Of a stretch of 64,000 nt of DNA, positions 31,060 to 43,612 are shown piece after piece. The translations under genes and the position numbers were made by a program. The stretch covers positions 121,654,501 to 121,718,500 of the forward strand of contig JASDFA010000010.1 of assembly GCA_035772735.1 (NCBI GenBank), given 5' to 3'. This DNA comes from Datura wrightii. Lineage: Eukaryota; Streptophyta; Magnoliopsida; Solanales; Solanaceae. Within the stretch, counting starts at the first letter, position 1. Every line of letters starts with the position of its first letter. A model generated the notes under the pieces. The model was not told where the DNA came from. It was given only the letters and a program-made list of their open reading frames with translations, and ran no database searches.

Positions 31060-32700
31060 AGGGCAAAACTAATACCTCAAGTCGGAACTAAGCCAATAGA
31101 GAACAAATGTGGGTATTTAGTCATCATATCTGCTTCGGCTTCCCACGTAGCTCCCTCAACATGTTGATTCCTCCATAATACTTTAACTGAAGCTAATTCT
31201 TTGTTCCTTTGCTTACGGACTTAGCGATCCAAGATTTCCACCGGAATTTCTTCATAACTAAGGCTGTCCTTCACACCAATGTTGTCTATTGGAACTACCA
31301 AGGCTGGATCACCCAGCACTTCTTCAAAAGTGACACATGAAAGACGGGATGAACCAAAGATAGCTCTAATGGCAAGTCCAACTCATACGCCACCTTACCA
31401 ACTCTCCTCACAATCCGGTAGGGGCCAACATAGCGGGGACTGAGTTTACCTTTCTTTTCGAAATGCATGACTCCCTTCATGGGAGATACCATTAGAAATA
31501 CCCAATCGTCCACACCAAACTCCAAATCTCTTCTCCTCACATCAGCATACAATTTCTGATGACTCTGAGCGGTTCTCAACCGGTCCCGTATCAACTGAAC
31601 CTTCACCACTGCCACGTGAACCAAATTTGGGCCTACCAGAGCTACCTCACCAACCTCGAACCATTCAATGGGAGATCTACACCTCCGCTCGTAAAGAGCC
31701 TCAAACGGTGCCTTCTAGATACTGGAGTGGTAACTATTATTATAAGTAAACTCGATCAAGGGCAAATGATCATCCCATCTACCTTTAAAATCCATAACAC
31801 ATGCCATCAACATATCCTCAAGGGTCTAAATGGTTCGTTCTACCTGGCCTTCTGTTCGCGGATGGAAGGCTGTACTGAGCTTAACTTGCGTCCCAAGTTC
31901 TTTTTGAAAAGAATGCCAGAATTGAGAAGTAAACTGAGTACCTCGGTCTGAAATAATAGACAATAGCACTTCATGAAGTCAAACTAACTCTCGAATATAC
32001 AACTTAGCTAATCCTCCACTGAATCCGTGGTCTTGACAGGTAGGAAGTGTGCCACCTTAGTTATCCTATCCACCACCACCCAAATGGATTCATAGTGTCG
32101 GCGAGTATGAGATAAGCTTGTAAAAAAATCCATATTAATCTCTTCCCACTTCCAAGTGGGGATGCTGATATCCTGAAGTGGCCTCCCGGCCTTCGCTATT
32201 CAATTTTCACTTGCTGACAGTTTGGACATTTTTCCACGAACTCTGCAATATCCTTCTTTATACCATCCCACCAATAGATTTTTCGCAAATCCCGATACAT
32301 TTTCATGGATCCTAGATGAATAGAATGTCTGGTACCATGTGCCTCATGCAATATCTAAACTCTTAAATTATCGACGTCTGAAACACATAGTCGACCCTGG
32401 TATCGTAGCACACCATCTCCCCCTTGGGAGAAGACCTCCACCTTTTAACTCCTCACCGCCTCCTTCAGCTTCCTCAACATTAGATCCTCGTCTTTCCTGG
32501 ATTTAACATCAACTACAAAGGACGATTCTGACCCATTATGTACAACAACACCGCCATCGGTCGAATCGACCAATCTAACTCCTAGCCTTGCGAGTCGGTG
32601 GACATCCTTCACCAATTCCTTCTTTCCCTCATTCACGTGGGACACATTTTCCATGGAGAGTCTACTAAGTGCATCTGCAACCACATTAGACTTGCCCAGG
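31060..32700 (-). pseudogene. Integrase with chromodomain (element I), degenerate
   Basis: Reading leftward: after VVADALSRLSM, the integrase N-terminus has HGTRHSIHLGSMKMYRDL and CPNCQQVK zinc-binding residues. The catalytic core is badly frameshifted (about 31650-32200). The C-terminal part is open at 31295-31624 (KLSPRYVGPYRIV, YELDLPLELSLVHPVFHVSLL). A chromodomain follows at about 31090-31275 (SYEEIPVEILDR, VLWRNQHVEGATWEAE). Chromodomains of this lineage are known to bind histone marks and steer integration into heterochromatin; that fits the nest but is inference here. Confidence 0.85.
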
Positions 32701-34067
32701 TGGTAAAGGACACCATGTCATAGTCCTTAAGTAATTCCAACCACCTCCTTTGCCGAAGATTTAGATACTTCTGGGTGAAAACATACTACAAGATCTTGTG
32801 ATCCGTAAATACATTACCCCATACAAGTAATTCCGCCATATCTTCAATGCAAACACCACCGCGGCCAACTCAATATCATGGGTCGTGTAATTCTTTTCAT
32901 GGACCTTCAGCTGTCTCAAGACATATCCTATTACCTTCCCACACTGCATCAACACACATCCCAGTCCAACTCTCAAAGCATCACAATAGTAAACGAAGCC
33001 ATCGATACCCTCGGGTAAGGTCAACACAAGTGCTGAAGTGAGTCAGGTCTTCAACTCTTGGAAGCTTTTCTCACAAGTATCTGACCATTGAATTTCACCT
33101 TTTTCTGAGTCAACTAAGTCAAAGGTGCCAAAATAGATGAGAAACCCTCCAAAAACCTTCTATAATAGCCTGCTAGGCCCAAGAAACTCCATATTTCTGA
33201 AGGATTCACTGGTCTGGACCAATTCTTCACCGCCTCTATCTTCTGGGAATCTGCCCTTATGCCTTCACTTGATACCACATGGCCTAGAAATGCTACCGAG
33301 TTCAGCCAAAATTCACACTTGCTAAACTTTACATACAACTGACAATCATTGAGGGTTTGCAACACTATTCTCAAATGAATGGCATGCTCCTCTTCGCTCC
33401 TAGAGTATATAAGTATCTCATCGATGAACACGATCACGAACATATCCAAATATTTCTTGAACACCCTGTTCATCAGGTCCACAAAAGCTGGGAGCATTGG
33501 TTAGCCCAAAATACATAACAACAAATTCATGGTGACCATACTGAGTCCTGAAAGCAGTTTTCAGGATGCCACTCTCCTAAACTCTAAGCTGGTGATACCC
33601 GGACCTAAGGTCAATCTTGGAGAAGCACTTGGCACCCAGAAGTTGGTCAAACAAATCATGGATCCTGGGTAAGTGGTGCCTGTTCTTGACGGTGACCTTG
33701 TTCAACTGCCTGTAATCAATACATATGCCAAGGGAACCGTCCTTCTTTCGAACAAATAGAACTGATGCACCCTATGGACACTGGCTCGGCCTAATGAAGC
33801 CTTTGTCCAATAGATCCTTTAACTGATCCTTCAATTCCTTTAGCTCGGCGGGATCCATCCTGTAAGGAGGAATAGAAATAGGCTAGGCTGCGTATCTAGT
33901 AATAGATTAATACCGAAATCAACTTCCCTTTTCAGAGGAACACCTGGCAAATCCTTGGGAAACACCTTCAGGCATTCGCACACCACCAGAACTGACTGAA
34001 TAGTTGGGGTCTCGGACTCCACATCCTTAACCCTAACTTGGTGGTACATGCACCCCTTTGAGATCAT
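32701..34067 (-). pseudogene. Reverse transcriptase-RNase H (element I), broken
   Basis: RT fingers and palm are in several frames between 33500 and 34067. The clearest open part (33114-33497) reads MNRVFKKYLDMFVIVFIDEILIYSRSEEEH, then SKCEFWLNSVAFLGHVVSSEG and GYYRRFLEGFS. The catalytic FIDD pair is FIDE here, so the second Asp is lost. RNase H remnants (VGLGCVLMQ, YTTHDIELAAVVFALKIWRNYL) lie at 32761-33027. Breaks include stops and frameshifts near 33113, 32940 and 32760. Confidence 0.87.
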
Positions 34068-34540
34068 CTTCCTAGCCTTAAGATAGGAAATAAACTAGCC
34101 GGTTGGCACCGCCGAACTACCCTTCCACTCCACAATTGACTCACCAGGAAAATGAAACTCCATGGTATAGGTCCTATAATTAATCGAAGCATAACATGAA
34201 AACAACCAATCCATACCCAAAACGATGTCAAAATCAGTCATGGCCAATTCTACTAAGTCTGCAGAGGTAACCTTATGCAACACAGTGACCGAGCACCCTC
34301 TATACACCCGTCTAGCGACAACAAAATCATCGATAGTGGTAGAAACCGAAAACGGGTCTGACAAGGTCTCGGAACTAACTCCAAGCTACTAGCAATGTAA
34401 GGAGTCACAAAAGACAATGTAGCTCCTGGATCTAGCAAGGAATAAACATCAATATAAAAGACACGCAATATACCAGTGACCACGAAGCCTCCTGTTCCTG
34501 GCGCGAGGCAAGGGCATAGAATCGGTTTTGGCATTGACCG
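34068..34540 (-). pseudogene. Aspartic protease (element I)
   Basis: It reads YSLLDPGATLSFVTPYIASSLE, with the D-P-G-A-T active loop kept, then a frameshift near 34390, DDFVVARRVYRGCSVTVLHK and TDFDIVLGMDWLF, and a stop after SSAVPTG. The layout is the same as the protease of element B. Confidence 0.86.
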
Positions 34541-35703
34541 CCAACCCCACTAGTAGATGCTCCCTATGGAGCTGAACGGGCTGAAGTTGCTGTTGTCCTG
34601 GTGATCTATACTCGACCCCTGTCATCACCCTGTCTAGCATATGGGAACACTCGATGCATCTGCCTAGGTCTACACACCTAAAACAGACATCTAAACCGAG
34701 CAGGCACTCCCTAGTGTGATTTTTGCTGCACTTCCCGCAAGCTGGAGAGGTATACTCTAACTGCGTGCTCCTTTGATCCTTTGACCCTAAAACCCTGCTC
34801 CTCTGATCACCTTTGAGTCTAGATGGAACACTAGCTTATGATCGTGCTGGGGCTAGTGACCTCTACTGAAACTGTGGACGGTAGCCACCGCCGGACCTCT
34901 GATGTGAAAACCCACGACTATCTGTCCGAGCCCTCTTTGCCTCCCTCTCCATAGCATGAGCTACCTCCATCTGCTGGGCGTAAAACACTATGCAAGGAAA
35001 GTTCATATCCTAGTGGATCATAGCAGTCCTGCATTCTTTGTCTATATAACTGGCCACGCCATGAACGAATCGGCTCACCAGCGCCCTTTGATCCATCACC
35101 AACTCTGGGGCATATTTTGACAAGCGAGTGAAGTCAAGTGAATACTCCAACACTGTCATCTTCCCTTGGTTGAGGTTAACAAACTCAGCTGCCTTCAATT
35201 CCTTCATTTCCCGAGGGAAGAATCTGTCAAGAAAAGCCATGTGGAACTCATCCCAGCAGATAGGGCCCACTCCTGCTGCCCTGCTGTCCTTCCATTGCTT
35301 GTACCAAATATGAGCGACCTCCTTTAGCTGATGAGAGGCCAGGTCCACACACTCCCCATTTGTCACTCCCATAACCTAAGTGACCTTCAGGATCCCTTCA
35401 ATGAACTCATGTGGATCCTCGTCCACCTTCGATCCGGTGAACTCAGGAGGGTTCATCCTCAAGAAGTCTCTAATCTGAGTCATCGCCACATTTCCATTTC
35501 GTGGAACCTGCACAACAGCCTGCTAATTGACCTAAGCAGTCAAGTCCTACGCCAAGATTTGCCGCCCAAAACTCAGCATGGGAAACTGGCTCTGGTGCCT
35601 GGGACTCCGGAACAGGTGGGGCTTGCTGATGCCCATAATCATTGCCATCTCTGTGGCGTTCATCATTTCCATTCAACCTTTCATTCATTCTTCTAGGATC
35701 CAT
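34541..35703 (-). pseudogene. Tekay-type gag (element I)
   Basis: ATG at 35703 gives MDPRRMNERLNGN and a polar N-terminus. The core at 35010-35372 reads GVTNGECVDLASHQLKEVAHIWY, FHMAFLDRFFPREMKELKAAEF and LSKYAPELVMDQRALVSRFVHG. A weak knuckle region near 34690-34750 (CGKCSKNHTREC) remains. Stops and shifts separate these parts (about 35009, 34850, 35480). It would have formed the particle. Confidence 0.86.
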
Positions 35704-35913
35704 AATTCTGCAATTGTGAATCGCATGAATTAGAAGGATGGAAAAGCTTTTCATCGCACGACATAGAACATGATTGAAGGGAACATTTCCTAAAATGTTT
35801 ACTAGCCTCTTCTTCATAAGTGTGGCGCACTTCACACCCGGGAAAAAGACTCCACCTAATGCAGCTTTTAGACACCCTAGGAAACTTCAAACCTATTGCT
35901 CTGACACCAAGTT
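35704..35913 (-). promoter_or_regulatory. Leader with initiator tRNA-Met primer site (element I)
   Basis: GCTCTGACACCA (35898-35909 on plus) is the reverse complement of TGGTGTCAGAGC, one change from the initiator-Met primer site. It lies 4 bp inside the 5' LTR border. The rest of the leader shows no gene. Confidence 0.87.
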
Positions 35914-38224
35914 TGTCATGACCTGAACGTGCACTCAGATCGTAGACACGGGAATACGGACCCCAAGGGACCCCTAGTCGACCAATTGCTCTTGCATACA
36001 ACTAATCTCATTCAAATAAGCGGAACGATAATCGTAATGATATAGCAGAAACAAAATCATAACATAGCATCAAGAAATACCAACGTTTACATAGTTAAGT
36101 ACTACATACTTATCTGAAAGCCTCTAATACATATGATGTGTTGATGAGAAAATATCCCCAACTAAACCGACCAATACGAAAACATAAACAATAAGAAAGT
36201 CTGTAAAATAGCCCTCGGAATATAAGGACTCACCAACAAGCTGAAGGCATAGGCTGAGATGGCCTAAGGGTGAGGATGAGCCTGTGATCCGTACCCTGTA
36301 TCATAAAACAATATAGAATAGAAAGTATATGGTCAGTACGTGGAATGTACTCAATATGCAAGATAAGTAAAACATACATTTTAAAAGTAAAGTAAACTTA
36401 TAAATATACATAGGAGAATGACATCATACTTGCATAAAAAATCTTTGTAATAGAACATAAGGCTCAAGACTTTCAAATAATTCATAATCATTCAATATCA
36501 TAATCTTAAGTAAATTTACCATAATATAACTTGAGCCAATAACATAAATAAAACAATGCATAAAAACATGTGGAACAATGGGAGGACTCGTCATAACCGA
36601 CACCATCAAGGTAGAGCCTTTCATGATGCCCCACTGTCTCGCTCAAGTGGGCAGAGCCGACCCTGGCTTGCCAGGCAAGGGTCATGCATAAGGCGTGATA
36701 TCACATTTGAGGGGGGATCATTATCATAACATCATAACGTTTACAACCCATGGTGGCACGTGCTTATGAGACACTAGCGTTGTCCTTTAAACACCGGGCT
36801 ACTCGGTTCTAGACACGGCTCCCAAAAATATACATATAGGCTCATACATGAATCATTAACATCATGCATAAAAATTCATTGGCTAAGATATAACATTTAT
36901 CATCATTGATCCCCTTTAAAACATGCTTAGCCTAGAATCAAGGCCCTTTCTATCGGCTAACATCATAAATCGATAAATCATGAAATTCGTTTCATAAATC
37001 ATAAATCATTCTTCATCATATGGCCATTGTCTAATGCTTCATCATACTCAATTCCTTCAAAATATGCTCAAAAACATGGGTAACTTGGATTCATGCATTT
37101 TCATAATCAATAAACTTAAAATAATGAATATTCATCATAAATCAAAATTTTCATTCACTTCCATGAACAGGCAATTTAGACTTGAAAAGATTGAAACATG
37201 ATTTTTGATGAAAATAATACTAAACCTTCCCAACATGCATATTTCAATAAATAAAACTCAATTAAAATATACCCATAAGGAGAAATCACATTGACATACT
37301 TTGGGTAAAACCCCATGGAATTTGAGTAGGAGAATTCATGACCTTAATCAAAATTGGGCATGGATGAGGAAGAATTCCACCCACTTTAAAACCCTACATA
37401 TCTAGGAATGGAGAGACTCAAAGTTCCTTGAACACCTACAAAGAAATTGAAGAAAATGTTTGGGAAGAAGGCCTTGAATCTCCCAAAAACCTCTCTATAA
37501 TCCTTGCATGTGAATGGGCATGTATCAAGGACTTAACTCATATTATCATACTCAAAAAATATCCAAAATGACATAGTTTAAGGGATAAAAATGAGGAAAG
37601 GTCAAAAATACCCTTAAAATAATTTCCCTGAAAACTGTCGCGCACGGACCAATGACCGACCCAAAGGGTCGTGGAAACATACCACGACATTATGGTATTA
37701 AGTCTTCGGGTCCATTACCTCATGACATGTCTCAGATCCTTCCCAAAACTCGACAGGACGAGTCGTTACAAAAAACCACAAGTCATTGAATCGACTGTCA
37801 TCAGCCCCTTAACCAAATCTGACTTCTCTTTCCACGAGCCTCACCATGACTCATGGTGGCATCCAATGGGTTGTGGTCTCCATCCATTGAATGCACTGGA
37901 AACTTCAACCAAGAAGCAACGACTTGAAACTACAGGTTGTTGTATCTCACAACGGATCGTGGGATGACCCATTGCTTCCTCCTCAACCTAAACTTAGTCC
38001 TTCTAACGACTGGTAACAATGACTCATTGTTCTTGACAATGGGTCGTTGTACCGTCCGTTGCTACCACTTCTTCCCTAAACCCCCTTTCCACGACTGCTT
38101 TCAACGAATCATGGTATCCACCCAAGAGTCATTGAGTCTACCGTTCTGTGATATTTTCGCCAGTTTTCTGCACATTTAAATTTTAACTCCCGGGTCTATT
38201 CTTAGGCCTTTCTAGGGTATTACA
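35914..38224 (-). repeat. Element I 5' LTR
   Basis: In plus orientation TGTCATGACC ... TATTACA, aligned with 28555-30831 throughout. The first 67 aligned bases already hold about a dozen differences, mostly C/T or G/A. It also carries the ACGACYCRTTG-type word cluster at about 37740-38140. Confidence 0.92.
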
Positions 38225-38423
38225 GGTGTTCCAGCAATACCTGGACATGTTCGTGATCATGTTCATTGATGACATCCTTATATACTCTCGGAGAAAAGAG
38301 GAGCATGTCGTTCATTTGATAGTAGTGCTTCAGACTCTCAAGGATCACTAATTATATGCCAAATTCTGCAAGTGCGAGTTTTGGTTGAACTCCGTAGCAT
38401 TTTTAGGGCATGTGGTATCAAGT
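38225..38423 (+). pseudogene. Reverse transcriptase, second part (element B)
   Basis: It continues the RT broken at 28554: VFQQYLDMFVIMFIDDILIYSR with the FIDD catalytic pair intact, then CKCEFWLNSVAFLGHVVSS, cut at 38424 by LTR H. One stop lies in the middle (near 38348). The join across element I is exact once one GGTGT copy is removed. Confidence 0.9.
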
Positions 38424-39413
38424 TGTCACGATCTGAACAGAGGCCTGGATCATAACACGGGACAAGGAGCCCCGAGAGACCTCAAGTCGACCCATGGCAT
38501 AAGCATACATCTAATCTCAATCAAGAAACCGAATAGTCACAATATAATCATAGCAGAATTTTAACTTGAACATAACATCAGAATACAAAATCCGAAGCTA
38601 AATACATACATATGTTTGAAAAGCCTTTAAACATGATGAGTTGATAGGACAAGACACCAACTAACTCAACAAAGTTGAAAGTGAAATACATAAAGGAAAG
38701 CTAAATAGTGTAGTCCTCGAGAAATGAGGACTCACACACAAATAGAGTGCTAACTCTGATAAGCTGGCTATGAGCGGGGCTGAATCTGAGAGTTGCATCC
38801 TGTATCATGAAATGATACAACATAGAGTATGCGGTCAGTACCTAGAATGTATCGAGTATGCAAGGTAAGTAAAACCGCTAAAGAAAATAAAATCATTTAA
38901 AGACAATACATAATGTAAATGTAGACATAAGAATCTGAAAGTAGGGCTTGCATGCATTCTTTCTAAATCATGATTCTCTTCATGACATAACGTAACAGAA
39001 CTTCATAACATCACAATTGAATCGATTGACTCCAAACTGAATTTTGACATTTATAAGAAAAGCTGAACATTGAGTCAAACCTGCTTTGGAACATGCATTT
39101 ACATAAATCTCATGAGTAATGAAACATGCATATTTGAAATCATGAGGAACAATGGGAGACTTGTCACTTAACCGATATACTACGATAAAGCTTACGTGGT
39201 CCCAACTATCACACTCAAGTGGGTAGAGCCGTCCGAAGCCTTTTCAAGGCTAGGGATGATGCCATGATATCGATATCAAGCTGAAGGCCCATCCGGGCAG
39301 GGGAAGCTCAAAAGGGAGGTCCCAAAGTCATAATGTATAAACCTACGTTTGCATGTAGTTCTGAGGCATAGGGTGATCAACCCTTAGCCTACTCAGTGTT
39401 AGATAGTACTCCC
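38424..39413 (-). repeat. Element H: minus-sense Tekay-like LTR, cut by element G
   Basis: It starts TGTCACGATCTG at 38424, like the plus-orientation start of the I LTRs, and shares their 'gacctcaagtcgaccc' and 'catacatctaatctca' type blocks, but is a more distant family. It ends at 39413 where G begins. Its other half lies outside the window or is lost. Confidence 0.75.
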
Positions 39414-40542
39414 TGATCTCGGGCATAATTACGTGTCCAAGTGCTATTTTATAACTTACTTTAGTCAAGTTTCTCAATTTAATTAATTATATTCTCATGT
39501 GATTTTTAACATTTATGTGCATAAATTAACCAATTTGATTAGCCTTTATTTTGTAGGTGTAATATGCCAAGGATGAGGATAAAATTGATGTTCAAGAAAC
39601 ATGGGAGAAGCATGGTAATGATAGCACTTGAAGGCAACATGGCATGACAAAGAGAAGACTGGCCGCACTAGGCAGCATGCCACGCTGTGCATGTGTCGCA
39701 CCCAGCGCTGTGCCACGCCCAGGTTGCACGCTCGAAGAGATGTCACAGGTGATGCCCTGCGCAAAAGGCAACGTGCCACGGCAGGCGCATGGCGCGACCA
39801 ACAGCGTGCCACACCGGGCGTCGCGCATGAGAAAGGTCGTGCCACGCTGAGCATCGCACACCATTGCATGCCATGACCTTCCTAGATGACATCCTAGTGA
39901 CATGCCGCGATGGCTCCATTTCACGCCACAGCCTTGCCGCGATAGGCAGCGTGGCACAGAGCTGTTTCACCCAAGGCCAGATTTTGCATATTTTCATTTA
40001 CTATAAATTAAAACCTTAGCTTCTAAATTCATTAATCACGAAATATTACTGAGAAACCGTAAAGGAGCGAAGGGACAAGTGAAGAACTCTACCTAGGGTT
40101 CATTGTTTTGCATTCTCTTTTAACTATTCTTGTAAGTATTTTTCTTGAATCATGTTTTTAAGTATTTGTATGAACATAAGTGGCTAAAACCCTTCCTATA
40201 GGGTTGAGGCTCCGTAATATGATTGTAACTGCATGAATTCTTCATTGGGTTGAGTTTTAGTTGTTGTGTCTTACATTCTTTATTATTATTGTTTTTGTAC
40301 TTGATCACCATGAAAACAAACTCGTTAAGCTTAGGTAAAAGCTCAAAAGAGTAATCCTAGGCTAGAAAATAAGAATGTAGGGAGCAAGTTCTTACCTTTG
40401 CGATTGGATTCGCGGTTAGGATAGAAATTATACGTAATTTTCCTTGCTTGGTTATTAAAACGGGGTGAGCTAGACACCGACTTAGAATTGTCACATCAAC
40501 GCTCGTAGAAGTAGTTGTGAAACTATGTCCGGTTAAATGATT
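39414..40542 (+). repeat. Element G LTR, first segment
   Basis: It contains an array of GCCACG/CGTGGC words at about 39640-39960, again GC-rich and partly inverted, then a TATA-like TATAAATTA at 40002-40010. The large overlapping frames on both strands here result from the GC-rich repeat and are not genes. Confidence 0.8.
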
Positions 40543-43145
40543 TGTTATACCCCATAAATTCCCGGCATATAGATGGCCTATTCGCGTGTTGGTTAAGAGT
40601 ATTTGAAAGCCATACATGCTAGAAAAAGGCCTGGGGAAAGATCGGACAAGTGCCAAGTCGGCGCGTCGCAAGGCAAAATGCAACTTATAAATTGCATTCC
40701 AAGAATGCAACTTATAAATAGCATTCCAGAAATACGACTTATAAATCGCATTCCAGGAATGCAATTTATAGTGTCCATTATATATATAAGTCCAACTTCA
40801 GTTTTTTATTAAAATTCCTTATAATTTCCAGTAGAAAACAGAGAGTAATTAGAGAGAAGGGGAAAACGAAGATCTCCTACTAAAATTCGTCCGATTATGC
40901 CGCCAAACGCTGTCCAAACTCGAATTAACCTCAGGTACCAAGGTATTTAGAAGCAGGGAGCATTCCTACGGATTTTGTTTCGCGAAATACGGCCGACGAA
41001 TCGTCGAGCTACCGGACTAAGGTAAGTAGAATTGCTCCAAACTAGTGTCTATGTGCTCCTAGCCGTAAAGTGAATACTTCTCCCTTCTGGGCTTCTGAAA
41101 AATAGCAAGTTTTCGACCATTTTTCGATAAGCCTAAGTTTAGGCTATAATTATATCGAAAGTGACGTCGTCCTTCAGAATAGTGTTGTATTTAGTACTAA
41201 TTGACGTGTATATGAATGCAGTTGGGAGAAATAGTTGGAGTACTGACCGAGCCTCGTCCGACAGACGGATAACTCGAGGTTAAGGTATGTAAAGCTAGTT
41301 CCTTCGGAAAGTTAGTAGCTTTAGCCTTGTATAGTACCATAAACTCCGTAGTAGAATTTCCGGAAGTTGAATGTTAAGTATTGTGCAAGTTCAGTAAACC
41401 TAGTTCGCATTATGATGTAATATTCAGTCTGAAAGTTAGAAAACCATGTGCCCAAGGGCAAGTTAGTAGTTCAGATTCAGTACAGCCTATTAGCAAGCAT
41501 GTTGTAGAATAAAAAGGAACAGATTTTCATAATAACAGTCAATAAAGAAAGATCAGATAGACAGAATGTTTTAGCTACAGATTAGCCATTCAGACAGATA
41601 GTATCTTGGCTACAGATTAGCCGTACAGTTAAACAGAGGTTACAGAATCAGCATAATTTGTAAGAATTAGCTCAGTGTAGAAATAGATCAGAATAAGAAG
41701 TAGATTTTAGATAATCTTTTCAGTTATACATGCTTGCTATTTATATGTGCTATTTGTTTGTTGAGACTTGCTATGGCATGTGGGTGTCCCGTTGCATCCC
41801 CACCGCTCCTGGGTTATAGCTGTGTCGATACCAGATTCAGATGTCGTTCACCTAGAGGATGATGATGGCTGACCACCATGATAATACGGTCTAGACCACC
41901 CTGCTTGCAGGGGTAGTTCAGTTTACTCTGCGCAGAGCTAGTCCACCCTGTTTACAGGGGCAGAACACTCTGTGTGCGCTTGTGGCCGGGGGTAGTTTCA
42001 GATACAGATTTTATAAAATTACCCTGTTGCGTGCTTGCACCCAGGGGCAGTTTTTATTACACACCCCGTGTACACTTGCGCCCAGAGACAGGAGTCTTCG
42101 GACTCAGACACAGTTTATTGTCAGAGGCCAAGGCCTGAGCTACATACCCAAGGGGACCGGTAGGAGGAGCTCACAGTTGTCAGATGAATGGAGTGACTTA
42201 TTTTTAGTTGGTTTAGACCCGGGTAGGGGTAAATAGATTGTGTGTTGGTTGGCACCTTCCGGCTTATGGGGGTCGGTCAGGTATTGTGTGTATTTATATG
42301 TATACCTATATGTGCTATTAGATACTGATAGACAGGAGGACGACACGTCATCAGGTACGCTCAGTTTAGTAATAGAATAAATAAACTCTCCCCAGTTATT
42401 CTCAGCTAGATATACTCAGCTACTTTCTGCTTATATGTCATGTTACTGTTGTTATTCATTTCAGTTGTCTATTTCAGTTGCTTTACATGCTCAGTACCTA
42501 TGGTACTGACGCCCAGTGGGGCGGTGCATTACTTGCCTGCAGGTACTCATAGACGAGGAGGCGATCCCTCGTGATTCCAGTCAGCTATTGAGTATTCAGC
42601 TCCTGTCATCCGGAGTCTGAATTCCAGAGGTGTATTTCGTTTTCTTTTGTTGTACAGTACGGGTAGGTCGGGGCCCTATCCCGATCATTTCTATTGTTAT
42701 TCTTAGAGGCTTGCAGTATGTATATATTTCCCTGTGGTCAGTCGAGCCGGTCGTGTGAGGCCGTGTAGCTTGTTATAGTTATTTGTTATTTCTGTTCCTG
42801 TTAGCCGTGTGTGGCCATAATCAGTCAGTAGTGGTGACCTTGCCGGTCACGTAATTAGTTAGCACGTTATTGTTGAGTTACAGAGAACTAGACAGCATGG
42901 TGGCCTTGTCGGCCCACATAGGTTCCCCTATAGTAGTATGTTTCTTGTTAGCTGTCATTACAGGTACAGGTGGCTATAGGCCAATGGGCCGGGGGCTGTG
43001 TTTACAGCCGTTATATAGCCTTTTGTTTCCAGAAATTTGAGTTAGAGCCAGCCAGGCACCAGATGTGCTTAGGCTCACCAGATAGCAGTCTAGGTCCTAC
43101 TAGGGCACCAGGTGCCCGTCATACCCCCCAAGGCAGGGCGTGACA
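40543..43145 (+). repeat. Element J: solo LTR with target duplication
   Basis: TGTTATACCCC ... GGGCGTGACA, 2603 bp, flanked by TGATT on both sides (40538-40542, 43146-43150). No primer site, gag or pol is linked, so it is a solo LTR left by recombination between two LTRs. It is related to the LTRs of F. It holds a 27-bp tandem repeat before a TATA-like run (40786-40797) and imperfect repeats of a 'caccctg..ttacaggggcag' type at about 41895-42095. No gene is supported in it. Confidence 0.92.
40678..40770 (+). repeat. 27-bp tandem repeat upstream of the J LTR TATA
   Basis: Three full copies (40678-40704, 40705-40731, 40732-40758) and a partial fourth (to 40770). Each unit contains TTATAAAT flanked by TGCA-containing inverted words, so neighbouring units can pair GAATGCA with TGCATTC. 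Confidence 0.92.
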
Positions 43146-43150
43146 TGATT

Positions 43151-43612
43151 AGATGTACGAAAGTCCATAATCAATGGCACAAACTCCGTAAACCACATCC
43201 ATGTATTTAAATTGCTCACGAATTAGGACGTCACATCCCCACTCAACGATATAGGTGAGAGACTAGTTTGTGGTGTTTAGAAGCTCGAAAGACGATGAAC
43301 AAAGTATTTTAATTATGTGAGACAACAATGAAGTTGTCATACTCGAACCATTGTGAATTGTAGCATTGCATGATTATTAGTCCTTAAATTTAGTTTCTTC
43401 TTATATTGTTTGTTGAGTATTTTGTGATCACCCCTAAACTTAATTAGAATTTCCCGAAATTTCTATAATCAACACTTGTGAGGGTTAGTTTTAACACTTG
43501 AACTTGAATAATCGGTGAATTGGTCTAGTACCTGTGGGTTCGACATCCGGCTATGAAAAAGAGTCGTTGTATTACTTGTACGACCGTGTACGCTTGCGCG
43601 TGTGCTGGGGTG
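43151..43612 (+). repeat. Element G LTR, second segment
   Basis: It resumes after J and ends with the 'acctgtgggttcgacat' and 'cgtgtacgcttgcgcgtg' blocks that parallel the ends of the A/C LTRs. The last few bases of this LTR lie at about 55879-55886, beyond E. Confidence 0.78.

Larger units (their letters stand above)
28555..38224 (-). mobile_element. Element I: Tekay/Del-type chromovirus retrotransposon
   Basis: Minus-strand element flanked by a perfect duplication GGTGT (28550-28554 and 38225-38229). In sense orientation: 5' LTR 38224-35914, initiator-Met primer site, gag, protease, RT, RNase H, integrase with chromodomain, polypurine tract, 3' LTR 30831-28555. It splits the RT of element B, itself a close relative. 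The two LTRs differ at many C/T and G/A positions, so the insertion is not recent. All coding parts are broken. Confidence 0.93.
1083..38423 (+). mobile_element. Element B: Tekay/Del-type Ty3/gypsy retrotransposon, oldest host of the nest
   Basis: Collinear pieces of one plus-strand chromovirus-type element can be followed across three later insertions. They are a 5' LTR (1083-2482 and 12448-13336), an initiator-Met primer site, gag (13546-14106 and 26851-27480), protease, and RT (to 28554, resuming at 38225-38423). Each piece resumes at the exact base expected after removing an inserted element and one copy of its 5-bp target duplication. The rest of pol and the 3' LTR are not seen; another LTR (H) enters at 38424. 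Premature stops are frequent, so it is a dead copy. Assignment to Tekay/Del rests on its RT and protease and on close similarity to element I, which has a chromodomain. Confidence 0.85.

Noticed and set aside
39546..39997. Overlapping long frames on both strands in the G LTR
   Set aside because: GC-rich repeat array with few stops; compositions are skewed to Cys, His and Arg, and the place is LTR U3.
40678..40770. CRISPR-like array
   Set aside because: Simple direct 27-bp tandem repeat without spacers, inside a plant LTR.
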